64,000 nt of DNA from Sedimentibacter saalensis (GCF_007830175.1 NZ_VLKH01000001.1:62001-126000); one strand, 5' to 3'. Positions 53,031-63,179 are shown, counted from the stretch's first letter. Translations and numbers: made by a program. The notes: generated by a model not told the origin, from the letters alone.

Positions 53031-54245
53031 TTAAAATACTATTTCTTCTATGGGTATTTCCTTATCACTTTTTATTAAAAGAGTCAGCCATCCAACTTTA
53101 GGAACATTATATTTAATTGTTCCCTTAATATCCTGAGGATGGACTAATTCCACGTCAGCTCCTGAGTTGTTATCACCCTTGGTTTTATATACAAGTCCTT
53201 TATCATCTTTTTTAATTTCTATTATTCTGTGAGAAATTAAGACACCATCTCTTTGAAACTGTATTACATCATTTATTGAAAGTTTTTCTATGTCTTCCAT
53301 GGCAGTTATTTTTTTTACTAAAATTACATCACCTGGTTTTATTTGCGGTTCCATGCTTCCGGTAATTATAACTGACGGATAAATGGGAAAAACTCCAACA
53401 GAAAACCATATAATCAATATGGAAACAACACTTGTTACAATCCAGCTGAGCAGATCTTCATCTTCATTATGATATTTCTTTTTTTCTTTAGAATGACTTG
53501 CATAGGAAGACTGCAATGACATTAAAAAGAAAACCGGGCACAGAATTCCTATCAGAGCTGAATTAATCCATTTCAAATTTGGAAGCACAGGTGACATCCA
53601 ATGAAACAATTGAGTAATGCCAAGGTATATGATCGATGAAGCAGGTCCTCCTAAATAAACCAGGTATGAAGCAAGTAAATTATGTGAAAATTCAGGCGCA
53701 AAATATTCTGCTAAAAACATTACGGCACTTTCCAATCTATTCTGTGCAACATATTTATTTATTGAAAATGTTGTAACAGTCATACAAAAAGCAACAACAA
53801 TAAAAATTAGGTAATTTTCTTTCTTAACAGCACTGTTGATAAGATAGTTTCTTATAAATTCTCTCCCGATCAAACATGATCCAACTGTTATAAAATTAAT
53901 AAGAATGCCCTCTAGACTATGATTATATGGACTTTTCCCTAATCCATCAAAAAAACCGGCAAATAAATTTATAAGAATAAAAGCAATTCCATAAATAAAA
54001 GACCAAGTATAAATGAATTTTTTATGTCTTAGCTTTGCTTTTGATTTTATGCTTGGCAATCTCCAGACATAAAAAGATATGCCAACCCATAATAATGGCT
54101 CTATAATATTTGCAGCAATTGAACGGTATATATTTAATTTTGCTGAATAATTATCTAAAACATATATAATTATTACTGTTCCTATAACAAGACTACTATT
54201 TAAAACCGAAATTCTTGTAGGCAGATATTTGCCGGAAGATAACAT
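53031..54245 (-). CDS. Large SipW-like signal peptidase I
   Basis: 404 residues. The last 150 residues are an ER/archaeal-type signal peptidase: VIITGSMEPQIKPGDVILVK with the catalytic serine and GVLISHRIIEIK with histidine in place of the bacterial lysine, as in SipW. Before it lie about seven hydrophobic segments (residues 20-265), far more than the single anchor of Bacillus SipW (about 190 residues). The extra membrane domain may gate or recruit substrates. Neighbouring genes encode its probable substrates. GAGGACGAGC precedes the ATG. Confidence 0.8.
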   Translation of the reverse strand: MLSSGKYLPTRISVLNSSLVIGTVIIIYVLDNYSAKLNIYRSIAANIIEPLLWVGISFYVWRLPSIKSKAKLRHKKFIYTWSFIYGIAFILINLFAGFFDGLGKSPYNHSLEGILINFITVGSCLIGREFIRNYLINSAVKKENYLIFIVVAFCMTVTTFSINKYVAQNRLESAVMFLAEYFAPEFSHNLLASYLVYLGGPASSIIYLGITQLFHWMSPVLPNLKWINSALIGILCPVFFLMSLQSSYASHSKEKKKYHNEDEDLLSWIVTSVVSILIIWFSVGVFPIYPSVIITGSMEPQIKPGDVILVKKITAMEDIEKLSINDVIQFQRDGVLISHRIIEIKKDDKGLVYKTKGDNNSGADVELVHPQDIKGTIKYNVPKVGWLTLLIKSDKEIPIEEIVF

Positions 54246-54281
54246 GCTCGTCCTCTTTTTGTTATATAATATATTTAGCTG

Positions 54282-54731
54282 TTAATTATTATTGGCTGTG
54301 CTGCCAGGTTCAATGCTTGACTCTTGTGGTTCAGCACTTGATTTTTCTGTTTCTATGTCTTTTTCTTCAGATTCATTGCCATAATCAATTGTTTCACTGT
54401 TTGAATTATCAATAATTGTATTATTAGTTTCCGGCTCTGTAACTGCACCTTGATTTTGGTTTAAAATCATTTGCTCTTCAATTACTTTTTGTTCTTCAAG
54501 TAATTTTTGCTCTTCAAGTATTCTTTGTTGTTCTTCAAAGGATTTTTGTAATTCTAACTCACTTTCCAATTCTTCAAGCTGCATTTTCATCGCTTCCAGT
54601 TTTTCAGGATCCGGAACTACATTTATACTGCCTATAATGTGTAAATCTTTTACCCAAAAACCATATCCAACTGTCAATAATGTTACAGAAACAAATATTG
54701 AAATAAAAATTATCAATAATTTACTTTTCAT
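54282..54731 (-). CDS. SipW-type exported protein with coiled coil
   Basis: 149 residues. The N-terminus LLIIFISIFVSVTLLTVGYG then FWVKDLHIIGSINV is a SipW-type signal peptide. A Glu/Gln/Leu-rich coiled coil follows (residues about 42-90, EEQ repeats), then a low-complexity Asn/Ser/Glu tail. No known family. Probable fibre-associated surface protein cleaved by the adjacent signal peptidase; GGAGG before the ATG. Confidence 0.62.
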   Translation of the reverse strand: MKSKLLIIFISIFVSVTLLTVGYGFWVKDLHIIGSINVVPDPEKLEAMKMQLEELESELELQKSFEEQQRILEEQKLLEEQKVIEEQMILNQNQGAVTEPETNNTIIDNSNSETIDYGNESEEKDIETEKSSAEPQESSIEPGSTANNN

Positions 54732-54750
54732 ATATCCTCCAGCACCATAT

Positions 54751-55326
54751 TTATAAACCTTGTTCGAAACTTAGTTTGTACTCAAATTCATATTTTCTTT
54801 CTTTGCTATAATAATTTATTTTTTCCCTAAGTATTTCTATTTGCTGCTCCAGACTTGAAGATTCTTCATTAAAGGTGGAGAATGATTCATATAACTGCAT
54901 TAATTCTTCATCATTATTCGGACTGATATTCAGTGTATAAGATTCTGTATTCTTATTGATATTTTTGTTGATATTTAATTCTGAAACATTGCCCTTTTTT
55001 TCAGATAATTCATTAAAAACAGTTGGTATTGTGCCATCATCCATTATTTTCACCAATATATTTTCATTAAAATCAGGATAAACTTCACCTTTGACAATCA
55101 ATGTATTGCCATTCTGAGATGGGGTTAATGATAATGCTCCATTCTTTACAGTTATAATAGATTCTGAACTATCCATTATGAAAACCGGATCAATAAAGCC
55201 TGTTTTATAAGATAAATTAATTGCTGCATCATCATTCCAAGCAGCATAACCAACCCCTGTTATGCTCATTGAAAAAATAATACATATAAAAATGAATTTT
55301 TTTCTTAGCAATTTTATTTTACGCAT
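54751..55326 (-). CDS. SipW-type exported protein, unknown
   Basis: 191 residues. The signal peptide FIFICIIFSMSITGVGYAAW then NDDAAINLSYKTG is of the SipW-dependent type. The mature part is beta-rich, with a C-terminal helical stretch (about 140-180). It overlaps the end of the response regulator gene by 13 bases and uses a GGGGG site inside it, so surface genes and two-component genes are cotranscribed. Confidence 0.62.
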   Translation of the reverse strand: MRKIKLLRKKFIFICIIFSMSITGVGYAAWNDDAAINLSYKTGFIDPVFIMDSSESIITVKNGALSLTPSQNGNTLIVKGEVYPDFNENILVKIMDDGTIPTVFNELSEKKGNVSELNINKNINKNTESYTLNISPNNDEELMQLYESFSTFNEESSSLEQQIEILREKINYYSKERKYEFEYKLSFEQGL

Positions 55327-55952
55327 ACCATACCCCCATAAAGATTGACTGCTTGATTAACAAGCAATGCTGCTTGTGTTCTATGACTCAATTGAAGTTT
55401 TAATAATATACTGCTGACATGTTTTTTTACTGTGTGTTCAGATATAAATAATTTATTTGCTATTTCTCCATTGCTTAATCCTTTGCCAATTTCAACTAAC
55501 ACATCATATTCTCTGGGCGTCAGTTCTGTAAAACTGTCAGATAATGTACTTTCCACCTGGTATTTCGTGATTTCTGGATCAATGAACTTCCTCCCTCTTA
55601 GAACAATATGAATTGCATACAGTATATCTTCAGAAAAGGCATCCTTTAGTATGTAACCATCCACACCTTCTTCTTCTGACCTGATGAAATCTTCCTTTTT
55701 TACAGATGAAGTAAATATTAAAAATTTAGTAGTTGTTCCCTTGACTTTAGATCTTTTTATTATTTCCAATCCATCTTCCTTGCCCAAATTTAAATCAACA
55801 ATAGCTAAATTTGGTTTTTTAGAATTAATTAATGAAAGTGCTTCATCTATGCATGAGGCTTCCATTACCACATCAATATCTTCATCACATGAAAGTGTTG
55901 TTGAAATTCCTTTTCTCACCAATGGATGATCATCTACAACCAGTACGTTCAT
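55314..55952 (-). CDS. NarL/LuxR-family response regulator
   Basis: 212 residues. Receiver domain: VLVVDDHPLVRKGI, the phospho-acceptor aspartate in LAIVDLNLGKEDGLE, threonine/serine in ILIFTSS-type position and the lysine in GYILKDA. C-terminal HTH: LTPREYDVLVEIGKGLSNGE and ISEHTVKKHVSSILLKL. It overlaps the kinase gene by four bases and probably controls the surface genes downstream. Confidence 0.88.
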   Translation of the reverse strand: MNVLVVDDHPLVRKGISTTLSCDEDIDVVMEASCIDEALSLINSKKPNLAIVDLNLGKEDGLEIIKRSKVKGTTTKFLIFTSSVKKEDFIRSEEEGVDGYILKDAFSEDILYAIHIVLRGRKFIDPEITKYQVESTLSDSFTELTPREYDVLVEIGKGLSNGEIANKLFISEHTVKKHVSSILLKLQLSHRTQAALLVNQAVNLYGGMVCVK

Positions 55953-57643
55953 ATTGCAGCTTCTCCTTTCAATAGCATATTTGGAAATGAAATTGTCAAT
56001 TTAGTTCCATTCATACTTTCTATATTTATTTCTCCATGTAAAATTTTTGATAACTGTTGAAGATTTTGTAACCCTAATCCACTTGTCGAACTCGGTATCA
56101 CCTCTTTTGTATCGAAACCTACTCCGTCATCAATAATGCTGAGAAATGTTCTTTCAGCAGAAATATCCAATATAATTTCAATATTTTTTGCTTTGCCATG
56201 CCGAACTGCATTTCCTAATCCTTCACAAATCATTCTATATAGTGCTTTCTTTTGTTCTGTTGTAAGAATTTCCAAACTTCCATAAATGCTGAATGGAATG
56301 CTGACATTATTAAATTTTTTTATGTCATCAACATATCTTTTTACGTCTGCACTAAAACTGCTGCTTCCCGTCTTCTTCCAGCTAAGTCCATATATTTTAT
56401 CTCTAAGTTCTTTCATTGTTAAATCAATAGTATTTCTGTAAACATTTAAATCTTCTTCAATATCTTTTACTTTATAAGAATTTAAATTTTTTATTGTTGA
56501 AAACATTCCGCAGGATAAACTAAAAAGTCTTTGTAACACGCTGTCATGTATCTCATTGGCTATTCTGTTTTGTTCTTCTGAAATAAGCAATCTGTCATTA
56601 ACTTCTTCTAAAGTTAATCGTTCAAATGCATTAGACAGAAGTTCAGATAAAAATTGCAGCTGATAAGCACTGTTTTCATAAATTATACTTTCTTGATTTG
56701 TTGTAATTTCCATTCCCAGCAAACCGTATGTTGAATAGTTGTTTCCAACATGCATAATTAAAAAGTTAGCATCGCACACACATAACTCATATGGAACATT
56801 AAATTCAATATTGTCCATGTCTTTTAATATATGTTCTTCAATTGAGCTTAAATTATGGTAATTTTCATCAGATGAAAGCATTTTGTTATACTCAGCTGTT
56901 ATGTCATAGTAAAATACAACTTTTGTTTTAGTAATTCTTTTAATGTGATCAAATGAAAGTTTTATTATCCCTTCTCGATTTCCTTGATTAGTTAAAATAC
57001 TTACTGATTCATATAATTCCTTAATATGATCCAGGGATTCAAGTATCCTGACATTTGCTGTTTTTAGCTGAATATTAGTTTCTTCAAGATTTTTGCTTGT
57101 TTCTTTAGTCTTATTAATGGAAATTACTATGACTTGAAAAGCAGCAACTATCATGATAAAACTTAATAAAAGATTAGAGTCTTTAATTATAGATTCCGGA
57201 ACGTATGTGCTATTATTTGTAAAATATTTCATGATTATTCCATAACATAAAAGGTATATTAAAAAAATCACCCAGCCAAAACCCTTTTTCAAAAATACAA
57301 CGCTTATTAAAATTGCATTTAAACTATACCAAATGAATGGGCTGTTAATTCCACCCGTCGGCACCAAAAGCAATGTATTGCCCACAATTTCAATAACAAG
57401 TAAAATTTTAATGCTTTTTTGCGACTTTTCGTATATTGGATACAAGTAAGATAAAATCACCGATGAAACAAAAATACACCCAATAATGACAATTTTTCTT
57501 ATAAAGTCATGTCCTTGATTATTTAAAAAATAAAAAACAGATGTTATAATAAACGATATAAATCTATAAGAAACCAATATCTTTGATTCATCTGACTTAT
57601 CCTTAAAAAAAGTTAAACTATTTTTTAATAATTTTGTATTCAA
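55949..57643 (-). CDS. Membrane sensor histidine kinase, NarL-partner type
   Basis: About 564 residues. Five or six membrane segments (residues 25-180) form an MHYT/7TM-like sensor, followed by a coiled coil, a GAF-like domain (about 215-345), HisKA_3 with NRIANEIHDSVLQRLFSLSC, and a HATPase_c domain with CEGLGNAVRHGKAKNI and SIIDDGVGFD. AAGGTG lies before a TTG at 57643; a GTG at 57652 is also in frame. It pairs with the adjacent NarL-type regulator. Confidence 0.82.
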   Translation of the reverse strand: MNTKLLKNSLTFFKDKSDESKILVSYRFISFIITSVFYFLNNQGHDFIRKIVIIGCIFVSSVILSYLYPIYEKSQKSIKILLVIEIVGNTLLLVPTGGINSPFIWYSLNAILISVVFLKKGFGWVIFLIYLLCYGIIMKYFTNNSTYVPESIIKDSNLLLSFIMIVAAFQVIVISINKTKETSKNLEETNIQLKTANVRILESLDHIKELYESVSILTNQGNREGIIKLSFDHIKRITKTKVVFYYDITAEYNKMLSSDENYHNLSSIEEHILKDMDNIEFNVPYELCVCDANFLIMHVGNNYSTYGLLGMEITTNQESIIYENSAYQLQFLSELLSNAFERLTLEEVNDRLLISEEQNRIANEIHDSVLQRLFSLSCGMFSTIKNLNSYKVKDIEEDLNVYRNTIDLTMKELRDKIYGLSWKKTGSSSFSADVKRYVDDIKKFNNVSIPFSIYGSLEILTTEQKKALYRMICEGLGNAVRHGKAKNIEIILDISAERTFLSIIDDGVGFDTKEVIPSSTSGLGLQNLQQLSKILHGEINIESMNGTKLTISFPNMLLKGEAAI

Positions 57644-57699
57644 TACAATCACCTTACTAAAGATATTTTTCTTTGCTGATTTATTTTGAACATAATAAA

Positions 57700-57718
57700 A
57701 CCAACTAAATTAGTTGGT
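57700..57718. promoter_or_regulatory. 19-bp palindrome upstream of the two-component operon
   Basis: ACCAACTAA-A-TTAGTTGGT is perfect apart from its central base and lies about 55 bases before the kinase start. It is an operator candidate. The rest of 57720-57950 is AT-rich with no gene. Confidence 0.45.
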
Positions 57719-57959
57719 CGGTTGCACCACTTGCTCCACATGTCCCAGGTGCCCAGTTTTAGAACATACATCACAGCATCGCAATAATATTTTTTATTAT
57801 AGCAACTGTAATAGTTACAAATTGTCGTAATATGTTATTTAAGTTCAACTTATTAAATTTTAAAAAATAATTGGGGTATAATTTTAGCTTCTTTTACAAC
57901 ATTTTGTCGAAATACATCTAAAGAATAAAGCTTTTACAACAATATTTCCTAAAAACAAA

Positions 57960-57992
57960 AACCCGCCTCCTAAAGGATTGCGGGTATTTTAC
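57960..57992 (-). terminator. Terminator after tRNA-Ser
   Basis: Read leftward, ACCCGC and GCGGGT pair around 13 bases and are followed by TTTTGTTTTT. Confidence 0.75.
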
Positions 57993-58015
57993 ATTATATT
58001 ATTTAAATTTCATTT

Positions 58016-58105
58016 TGGCGGAGAAAGGGGGATTCGAACCCCCGATACAGTTTCCCGTATACACGCTTTCCAGGCGTGCTCCTTAAACCACTCGGACATC
58101 TCTCC
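58016..58105 (-). tRNA. tRNA-Ser (anticodon GGA)
   Basis: 90 bases including an encoded CCA end. Acceptor stem GGAGAGA/TTTCTCC, D-arm TGTCCGAGTGGTTTAAGGA, anticodon loop CTGGAAA (GGA, reads TCC/TCT), a long variable arm (TATACGGGAAACTGTAT) typical of class II serine tRNAs, and T-arm GGGGGTTCGAATCCCCC. Confidence 0.95.
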
Positions 58106-58267
58106 ACAGTGCCTTACAGCAAAAGTAATTATATCCTAAACCATCGTCATATGTCAATGGTTTTTTAAGGTAAACAAGATGAGATCATTCACTATCGTTA
58201 AGATTACAGCATCATAGTTTGTCAAAAGTCTGAGAGAGCCATAGCTCTCTCGATTTACTTCCTGTTT

Positions 58268-59140
58268 TTATCTCTTTGTTCCGAAGAAGAACAAAGTTAT
58301 TCCGCCCTGGCCCAGGTGCGAACCAATTATAGGACCTATGTCGTTGATAATAATTTCTTTTACACTGAAATTTTCTCTGACCATTTTAGCCAGATATTCT
58401 GCATCTTCCAGACAGTCGCAGTGGCCGATGAATATGGTCTGTCCTTCCGGGCTCACGCATGTTTCTGTCATTTTGTCAAGAAGTGCTCCCAGAGATTTTT
58501 TTCTTCCCCTTACATTGTCAACAGCCATAAGCATTCCGTCATCGTCCACGTGAAGAATTGGCTTCACATTCAATGCAGTTCCTATAGTTGCTTTTACGGC
58601 GCTGATTCTGCCGCCTCTTTTTAAATGGTTAAGATCGTCAACAGTAAACCAGTGGCATGTGTGCGGAATATTTTCAATTGCCCAATCATGAACCTGATCC
58701 AGTGAATATCCGTCTCTTTTAAGTTTTGCAGCAGAATATACCAACAGCCCTTGTCCTATGTTGGCGCTTTTGGTGTCTACACATTTTATAACTGATTCAG
58801 GATATTTTTCTTTAAGTTCTTCGGAAGCAATGAGAGATGCCTGGTAAGTGCCGCTCAGTCCTGATGAAAAACCAAGGTACAATATGTCATTTCCTTTTTC
58901 CAGTTCAGGTGAAAAATGCTCTTCAAATGTTTTTGAATTCACCAGAGCTGTTGTTGAACGCTCTCCATTTTTCAGTCTTTCGTAAAAAACCTTTATATCC
59001 AGCTCCCTGTGGTCAGGATAATCCACATAACTTTCATTTTCAAAACCAAAAACCATGGGTATAACCTTAATGTCTAGTTCTTCAATTATATCAATCGGAA
59101 GGTCTGCAGTTGATTCTGTAAAAATTACATAATTTCTCAT
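58268..59140 (-). CDS. DegV family fatty-acid-binding protein
   Basis: About 290 residues. FTESTADLPIDIIEELDIKV at the start, a TTALVNSKTFEEHF loop, LGFSSGLSGTYQASLIA and HLKRGGRISAVKATIGTALN are DegV (FakB-like) signatures. Family members bind fatty acids and present them to the kinase FakA for entry into phospholipids. A longer frame to 59212 exists, but AAGGGG before the ATG at 59140 fixes the start. No fakA gene is near. Confidence 0.88.
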   Translation of the reverse strand: MRNYVIFTESTADLPIDIIEELDIKVIPMVFGFENESYVDYPDHRELDIKVFYERLKNGERSTTALVNSKTFEEHFSPELEKGNDILYLGFSSGLSGTYQASLIASEELKEKYPESVIKCVDTKSANIGQGLLVYSAAKLKRDGYSLDQVHDWAIENIPHTCHWFTVDDLNHLKRGGRISAVKATIGTALNVKPILHVDDDGMLMAVDNVRGRKKSLGALLDKMTETCVSPEGQTIFIGHCDCLEDAEYLAKMVRENFSVKEIIINDIGPIIGSHLGQGGITLFFFGTKR

Positions 59141-59314
59141 GTTTATATTCCCCTTCTGTATTCGCATTTTAAGTATCAGGATAATATTAGCATATTGTAA
59201 TATTATTTTCAACAGATAAAAATTTATGTTTCGTTCTTGTTATTTCAGGGTATCTATACAACATAAGTAGTTAAAAACTTAAATAAGATAACATATATAA
59301 TTCAGGAGGAATAA

Positions 59315-59872
59315 ATGAATAAAATAGGTATAATTTTAGGAAGCACAAAACCGGGACGCAACGGTGAAGCTGTTGCAAAGTGGGTTTATGATATAGCAAA
59401 GAAACGTGAGGATGCTCAGTTTGAGCTGGTGGATATAAAGGATTATGATTTACCGCTTTATGACGAGCCATATCCTGCAATGATGCAGCAGTATACAAAG
59501 GACCACACAAAAAAATGGTCTGCAAAAATCAAGGAATTTGATGGTTTCGTGTTTGTTACGGCTGAGTATAACCACAGCATTCCAGGGGCATTAAAAAATG
59601 CAATAGACTTTTTGTCAGTTGAATGGAACAACAAAGCCTGCGGAATAGTCAGCTATGGAAGTGCAGGAGGTGCCAGAGCAGCAGAGCACTTAAGGCAGGT
59701 TGCAGCAGAGCTCCAAATGGCAGATGTAAGAGCCCAGGTAATGCTTTCATTGTTCACAGATTTTGAAAACATGAGCGTGTTCAAACCGGACCCACGACAT
59801 GAAAATGAAGTTAATGATGTTTTTAACCAGGTAATAGCCTGGAGCGGTGCTTTAAAAACTTTAAGAAAATAA
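59315..59872 (+). CDS. NADPH-dependent FMN reductase
   Basis: 185 residues. IGIILGSTKPGRNGEAVAKW is the FMN phosphate loop, and DGFVFVTAEYNHSIPGALKN with YGSAGGARAAEHLRQV completes the FMN_red fold. It reduces flavin or quinone with NAD(P)H; physiological substrate unknown. CAGGAGG precedes the ATG; monocistronic. Confidence 0.87.
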   Translation: MNKIGIILGSTKPGRNGEAVAKWVYDIAKKREDAQFELVDIKDYDLPLYDEPYPAMMQQYTKDHTKKWSAKIKEFDGFVFVTAEYNHSIPGALKNAIDFLSVEWNNKACGIVSYGSAGGARAAEHLRQVAAELQMADVRAQVMLSLFTDFENMSVFKPDPRHENEVNDVFNQVIAWSGALKTLRK

Positions 59873-59879
59873 ACTATAT

Positions 59880-59906
59880 CAGGCAAGCTTAGTTCAAGCT
59901 TGCCTG
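59880..59906. terminator. Hairpin between convergent genes
   Basis: CAGGCAAGCTT and AAGCTTGCCTG pair perfectly around AGTTC; the stem includes the stop codon of the leftward HD-GYP gene. Confidence 0.7.
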
Positions 59907-61207
59907 TTGCTTTCAAAACTCTTGTATAAATCGTAAAATTCTGTCTTGTGACGTATGAAAGAATCAATGATTTCCGGATCAAAATGACTTCCTCTTTCAT
60001 CTACTATATAGTTGAAACTTTCATCAAAAGAAAATTGCTTCTTGTATGGACGCTTGCTTGTGAGAGCATCAAATACATCTGCAACTGCAACAATCCTTGC
60101 ACTTAATGGTATGTCTCTTCCTGATTTTTGTCCGGGATACCCTGTTCCATTCCACTTTTCGTGATGTCCTTCCACAATCTCTATACCCATCTGAAACATG
60201 CTGTAGCTTAATTTAGCAATGTTGCTTTCTGCACTTCTTAAAACCTCGACACCATAAGCAACATGTTTTTTCATTTCATCATATTCTTCAGCTGTAAGTT
60301 TTCCGGGCTTCAGTAAAATTCCATCCTTCACTCCAACTTTTCCTATGTCATGCATTGGGCTGAATCGTTCAATATTTTTTAAGAATGACACGTCGATAAT
60401 ATCTTCAAAACATCTGTCTTCCATTAAAAATTCAGATATCTTAACAGCATAAGCCGTCATCCTGTCAAGATGATCACCTGTATCCTCATCTCTTGCTTCA
60501 GCCATTTTTGTAAGTGCAAGCAAAGTGCTGTAAAGCATTTCATCTATGAAAATATTTTTATTTAAACTTAATGCAATGCTGCTTGAAAGTGTTTCAAGAA
60601 ATACAATGTGTTCTTCCTTGTATATATTTTTTTCAGTGCTTGAAAAAAATATTATTCCTATGGGTTTATCGTTTATTTTAAGAGGAAGTGTTATTGAGGA
60701 TTTAATTCCTGCTTCAAGCAATATCTTGTTGTATTCTGTGTCTTTGTGAGTTGTATAACTCTTCAGGTCGTTAATTACTCTCGGCGTACCATTTTTTACA
60801 ATATTTTCAAGGCTTGTGCTGCTTATTTCTGCCTTTATTCCCATCATCCTTTTTGGAAGATCGCTTAAAAATGGTGCTGAAATACCGAAAGAAGCTTCAA
60901 GCAATTTACCGTCTTCTTTAAGAAGGGCAATTCCAATGTGGGAATATGGAATAAATTCAGTAAAATTCATGTAGATATATTCAAGAATTCCTTCAAAAGA
61001 AATTTTTTTGCTCATGTTTTCTATGAGAACCACCAGCTTGTCTAATTTGCTGATGTTTGATTCTAATTCCCGAATAACCGGATTAAGTTCCATTTTCACA
61101 TTATGTGAAATTCCATTGTTTTGTTTTTCAATTCTTATTACATTATTTATTAAATGATTTATGGGCTCTGTTATGTATTTTCGCAACCCGTTTTCTGTTT
61201 TATTCAT
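59894..61207 (-). CDS. GAF-HD-GYP domain protein (cyclic-di-GMP phosphodiesterase type)
   Basis: About 437 residues. A helical N-terminus, a GAF domain (about 60-210, with NDKPIGIIFFSS), and an HD-GYP domain: REDTGDHLDRMTAYA-type DHLDR segment, FSPMHDIGKVGVKDGILLKPG with the HD pair, and HHEKWNGTGYPGQKSGRDIPLSARIVAVADVFDAL with GYP. HD-GYP proteins hydrolyse cyclic di-GMP; the metal-binding residues look complete. The start is GTG at 61210 or ATG at 61207; AAGGAC fits the latter. Confidence 0.87.
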   Translation of the reverse strand: MNKTENGLRKYITEPINHLINNVIRIEKQNNGISHNVKMELNPVIRELESNISKLDKLVVLIENMSKKISFEGILEYIYMNFTEFIPYSHIGIALLKEDGKLLEASFGISAPFLSDLPKRMMGIKAEISSTSLENIVKNGTPRVINDLKSYTTHKDTEYNKILLEAGIKSSITLPLKINDKPIGIIFFSSTEKNIYKEEHIVFLETLSSSIALSLNKNIFIDEMLYSTLLALTKMAEARDEDTGDHLDRMTAYAVKISEFLMEDRCFEDIIDVSFLKNIERFSPMHDIGKVGVKDGILLKPGKLTAEEYDEMKKHVAYGVEVLRSAESNIAKLSYSMFQMGIEIVEGHHEKWNGTGYPGQKSGRDIPLSARIVAVADVFDALTSKRPYKKQFSFDESFNYIVDERGSHFDPEIIDSFIRHKTEFYDLYKSFESNRQA

Positions 61208-61372
61208 CACTTTTGTCCTTTTTTATTTTAAACCTATATTAAATATCGGCACTTAAAAGATAAATTTAATCACTGACTACAAATATGTTTAGATGTATAG
61301 GGAACAATTTAGAATAACTTACGTCTAGACAAATGAAAGGAATGTGCAAAATTCTTTGTACAAGGTGATCAC

Positions 61373-63166
61373 ATGAGCAAAATAAAGAATTTTATAAACA
61401 CAACATCTGCAAATTTAAAATCGACTGTGGCCAGGTTCCCTGCAGCCATATTGTTTTTAGTCACAACAACATCAATAGTTTTCACCGAAATACAAGGCAA
61501 CCACTTTGATGACAACATTCTTGCAAGAATTGCCTTTTCTTGTATTTTCGGAGCTTTTTTGTCCATTGGGCTTCAGTTTGCAGTTGAACGTTTCAACAAT
61601 TTAAAAAAATATTCTCTCATGTTAAATATACTTTCATTTGTTTCTACAGCAGCATATTACTTGTTCATGACTGATGGAAGCACATCGCAGTCAATGGTCG
61701 TGCACTTGTTTGTAATTGTTTTTGCTGTATTTGCAGCAACACTTTACATTCAATCATCAAAAAATAGACTGAATTTCGGAAATGTTTTTTTGGCTCATTT
61801 CAAATCAGCATTTATTTCAGTTCTTTACAGTGGTGTGATGTTCTTAGGCATAGCTGCAATTGTTTCAGCAATAGATCTTCTCTTGTTCAACCTGGACTAC
61901 AAAGCATATGCCCACAGTGCAAACATAGTATTTACATTTTTTCTTCCTGTTTATTATTTGTCTCTGCTTCCAAAGTTTAATTCTCAGGAAGAAGAAGACA
62001 TAAAGAAAAGCGAAATAGCATACACGTATCCAAGAGTTTTGGAAATACTGGTTTCATATATTACAATTCCTCTGATCTCAATATTTTCAATAGTGCTGAT
62101 AATATACTTCATCAAGATTCTATCAACAAGAGTTTGGCCGGTGGGTCAGGTGGGACCAATGGTGCTTGGTTATTCAGCAGCAGTCTACGTTATTTATATA
62201 CTTGGATCAAATCTTACAAACCGTCTTGTAGTCATGTTCAGAAAAGTGTTTCCCTATGTGCTGATTCCACTGGTGGCAATGCAGCTTGTTTCTTCATATA
62301 TACGAATTGAAGCATATGGAATAACAGAGTCAAGGTACTATGTTGTGCTCTTTGGAATATTCTCCATAACAGGAGCGCTGATGCTGATTTTAAGAAAAAA
62401 TAAAAACCCCGGAGCGATTGTTCTTCTTGCAGCTTGTTTTGCTGTCATATCAATCATTCCTCCCGTGGACGCCTTTACTGTTTCCATGAACTCTCAAAAA
62501 TCCAGGCTTGAGGAAATTCTTACAAGGAATGAAATGCTAAAGAACAATGAAATAATTCCAAAGTCAGATCTGACTGTACTGGACAGACATGAAATCACCA
62601 GCATCACAGATTACATGTTCAGGATGGGATATCTTGATGACGTTGAATTTTTCCCTGAAAAGTATGCAAAAGAAAACACCTATTACGGGAACTTTGACAA
62701 AATTTACGGTTTCAACCCTCAGTATGGAATCTATGTGCCTGAGGAAGAACCTAGATTCATGTACGCCATGCTTGACGTGAGCAAACAGATGGATATTGAA
62801 GGATATGATCAATTTATAAAAGCGAACATCTTCACAAGCTCTAGTGAAAAAGTAAAAATCGGAGACATAAATCTCGACGGTAAAAATTATACCATAAACC
62901 AAAAGTTTATAGATAACGAATTGATTATTTATGCATCCGATGAAAATAATGCAACTTTAGTTGAAGTTTCTCTTAAGCAGTTGATCGACGGTCTTTTAGA
63001 ATTTGCAGGCGATTCAAAAGCAGTCATGGCACCTGAGGTTTTAACAGTCAACAGAACAACAAAAGCAATGAAAATGAAGGTAATAATAAATGAACTCAAT
63101 GTTGACTTGACAGCTGACAACATGAACATTAATGGAAATATCTTCGTATTTGTAGCTATACCTTAG
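61373..63166 (+). CDS. DUF4153 membrane protein
   Basis: 597 residues with about ten membrane segments in residues 18-375 and a mostly soluble C-terminal 220 residues (beta-rich, from LEEILTRNEML). The sequence VARFPAAILFLVTTTSIVF and the arrangement match DUF4153/DUF4173 proteins of Firmicutes. Function unknown. AAGGTGATCAC precedes the ATG. Confidence 0.72.
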   Translation: MSKIKNFINTTSANLKSTVARFPAAILFLVTTTSIVFTEIQGNHFDDNILARIAFSCIFGAFLSIGLQFAVERFNNLKKYSLMLNILSFVSTAAYYLFMTDGSTSQSMVVHLFVIVFAVFAATLYIQSSKNRLNFGNVFLAHFKSAFISVLYSGVMFLGIAAIVSAIDLLLFNLDYKAYAHSANIVFTFFLPVYYLSLLPKFNSQEEEDIKKSEIAYTYPRVLEILVSYITIPLISIFSIVLIIYFIKILSTRVWPVGQVGPMVLGYSAAVYVIYILGSNLTNRLVVMFRKVFPYVLIPLVAMQLVSSYIRIEAYGITESRYYVVLFGIFSITGALMLILRKNKNPGAIVLLAACFAVISIIPPVDAFTVSMNSQKSRLEEILTRNEMLKNNEIIPKSDLTVLDRHEITSITDYMFRMGYLDDVEFFPEKYAKENTYYGNFDKIYGFNPQYGIYVPEEEPRFMYAMLDVSKQMDIEGYDQFIKANIFTSSSEKVKIGDINLDGKNYTINQKFIDNELIIYASDENNATLVEVSLKQLIDGLLEFAGDSKAVMAPEVLTVNRTTKAMKMKVIINELNVDLTADNMNINGNIFVFVAIP

Positions 63167-63179
63167 TAATTTAACATAT

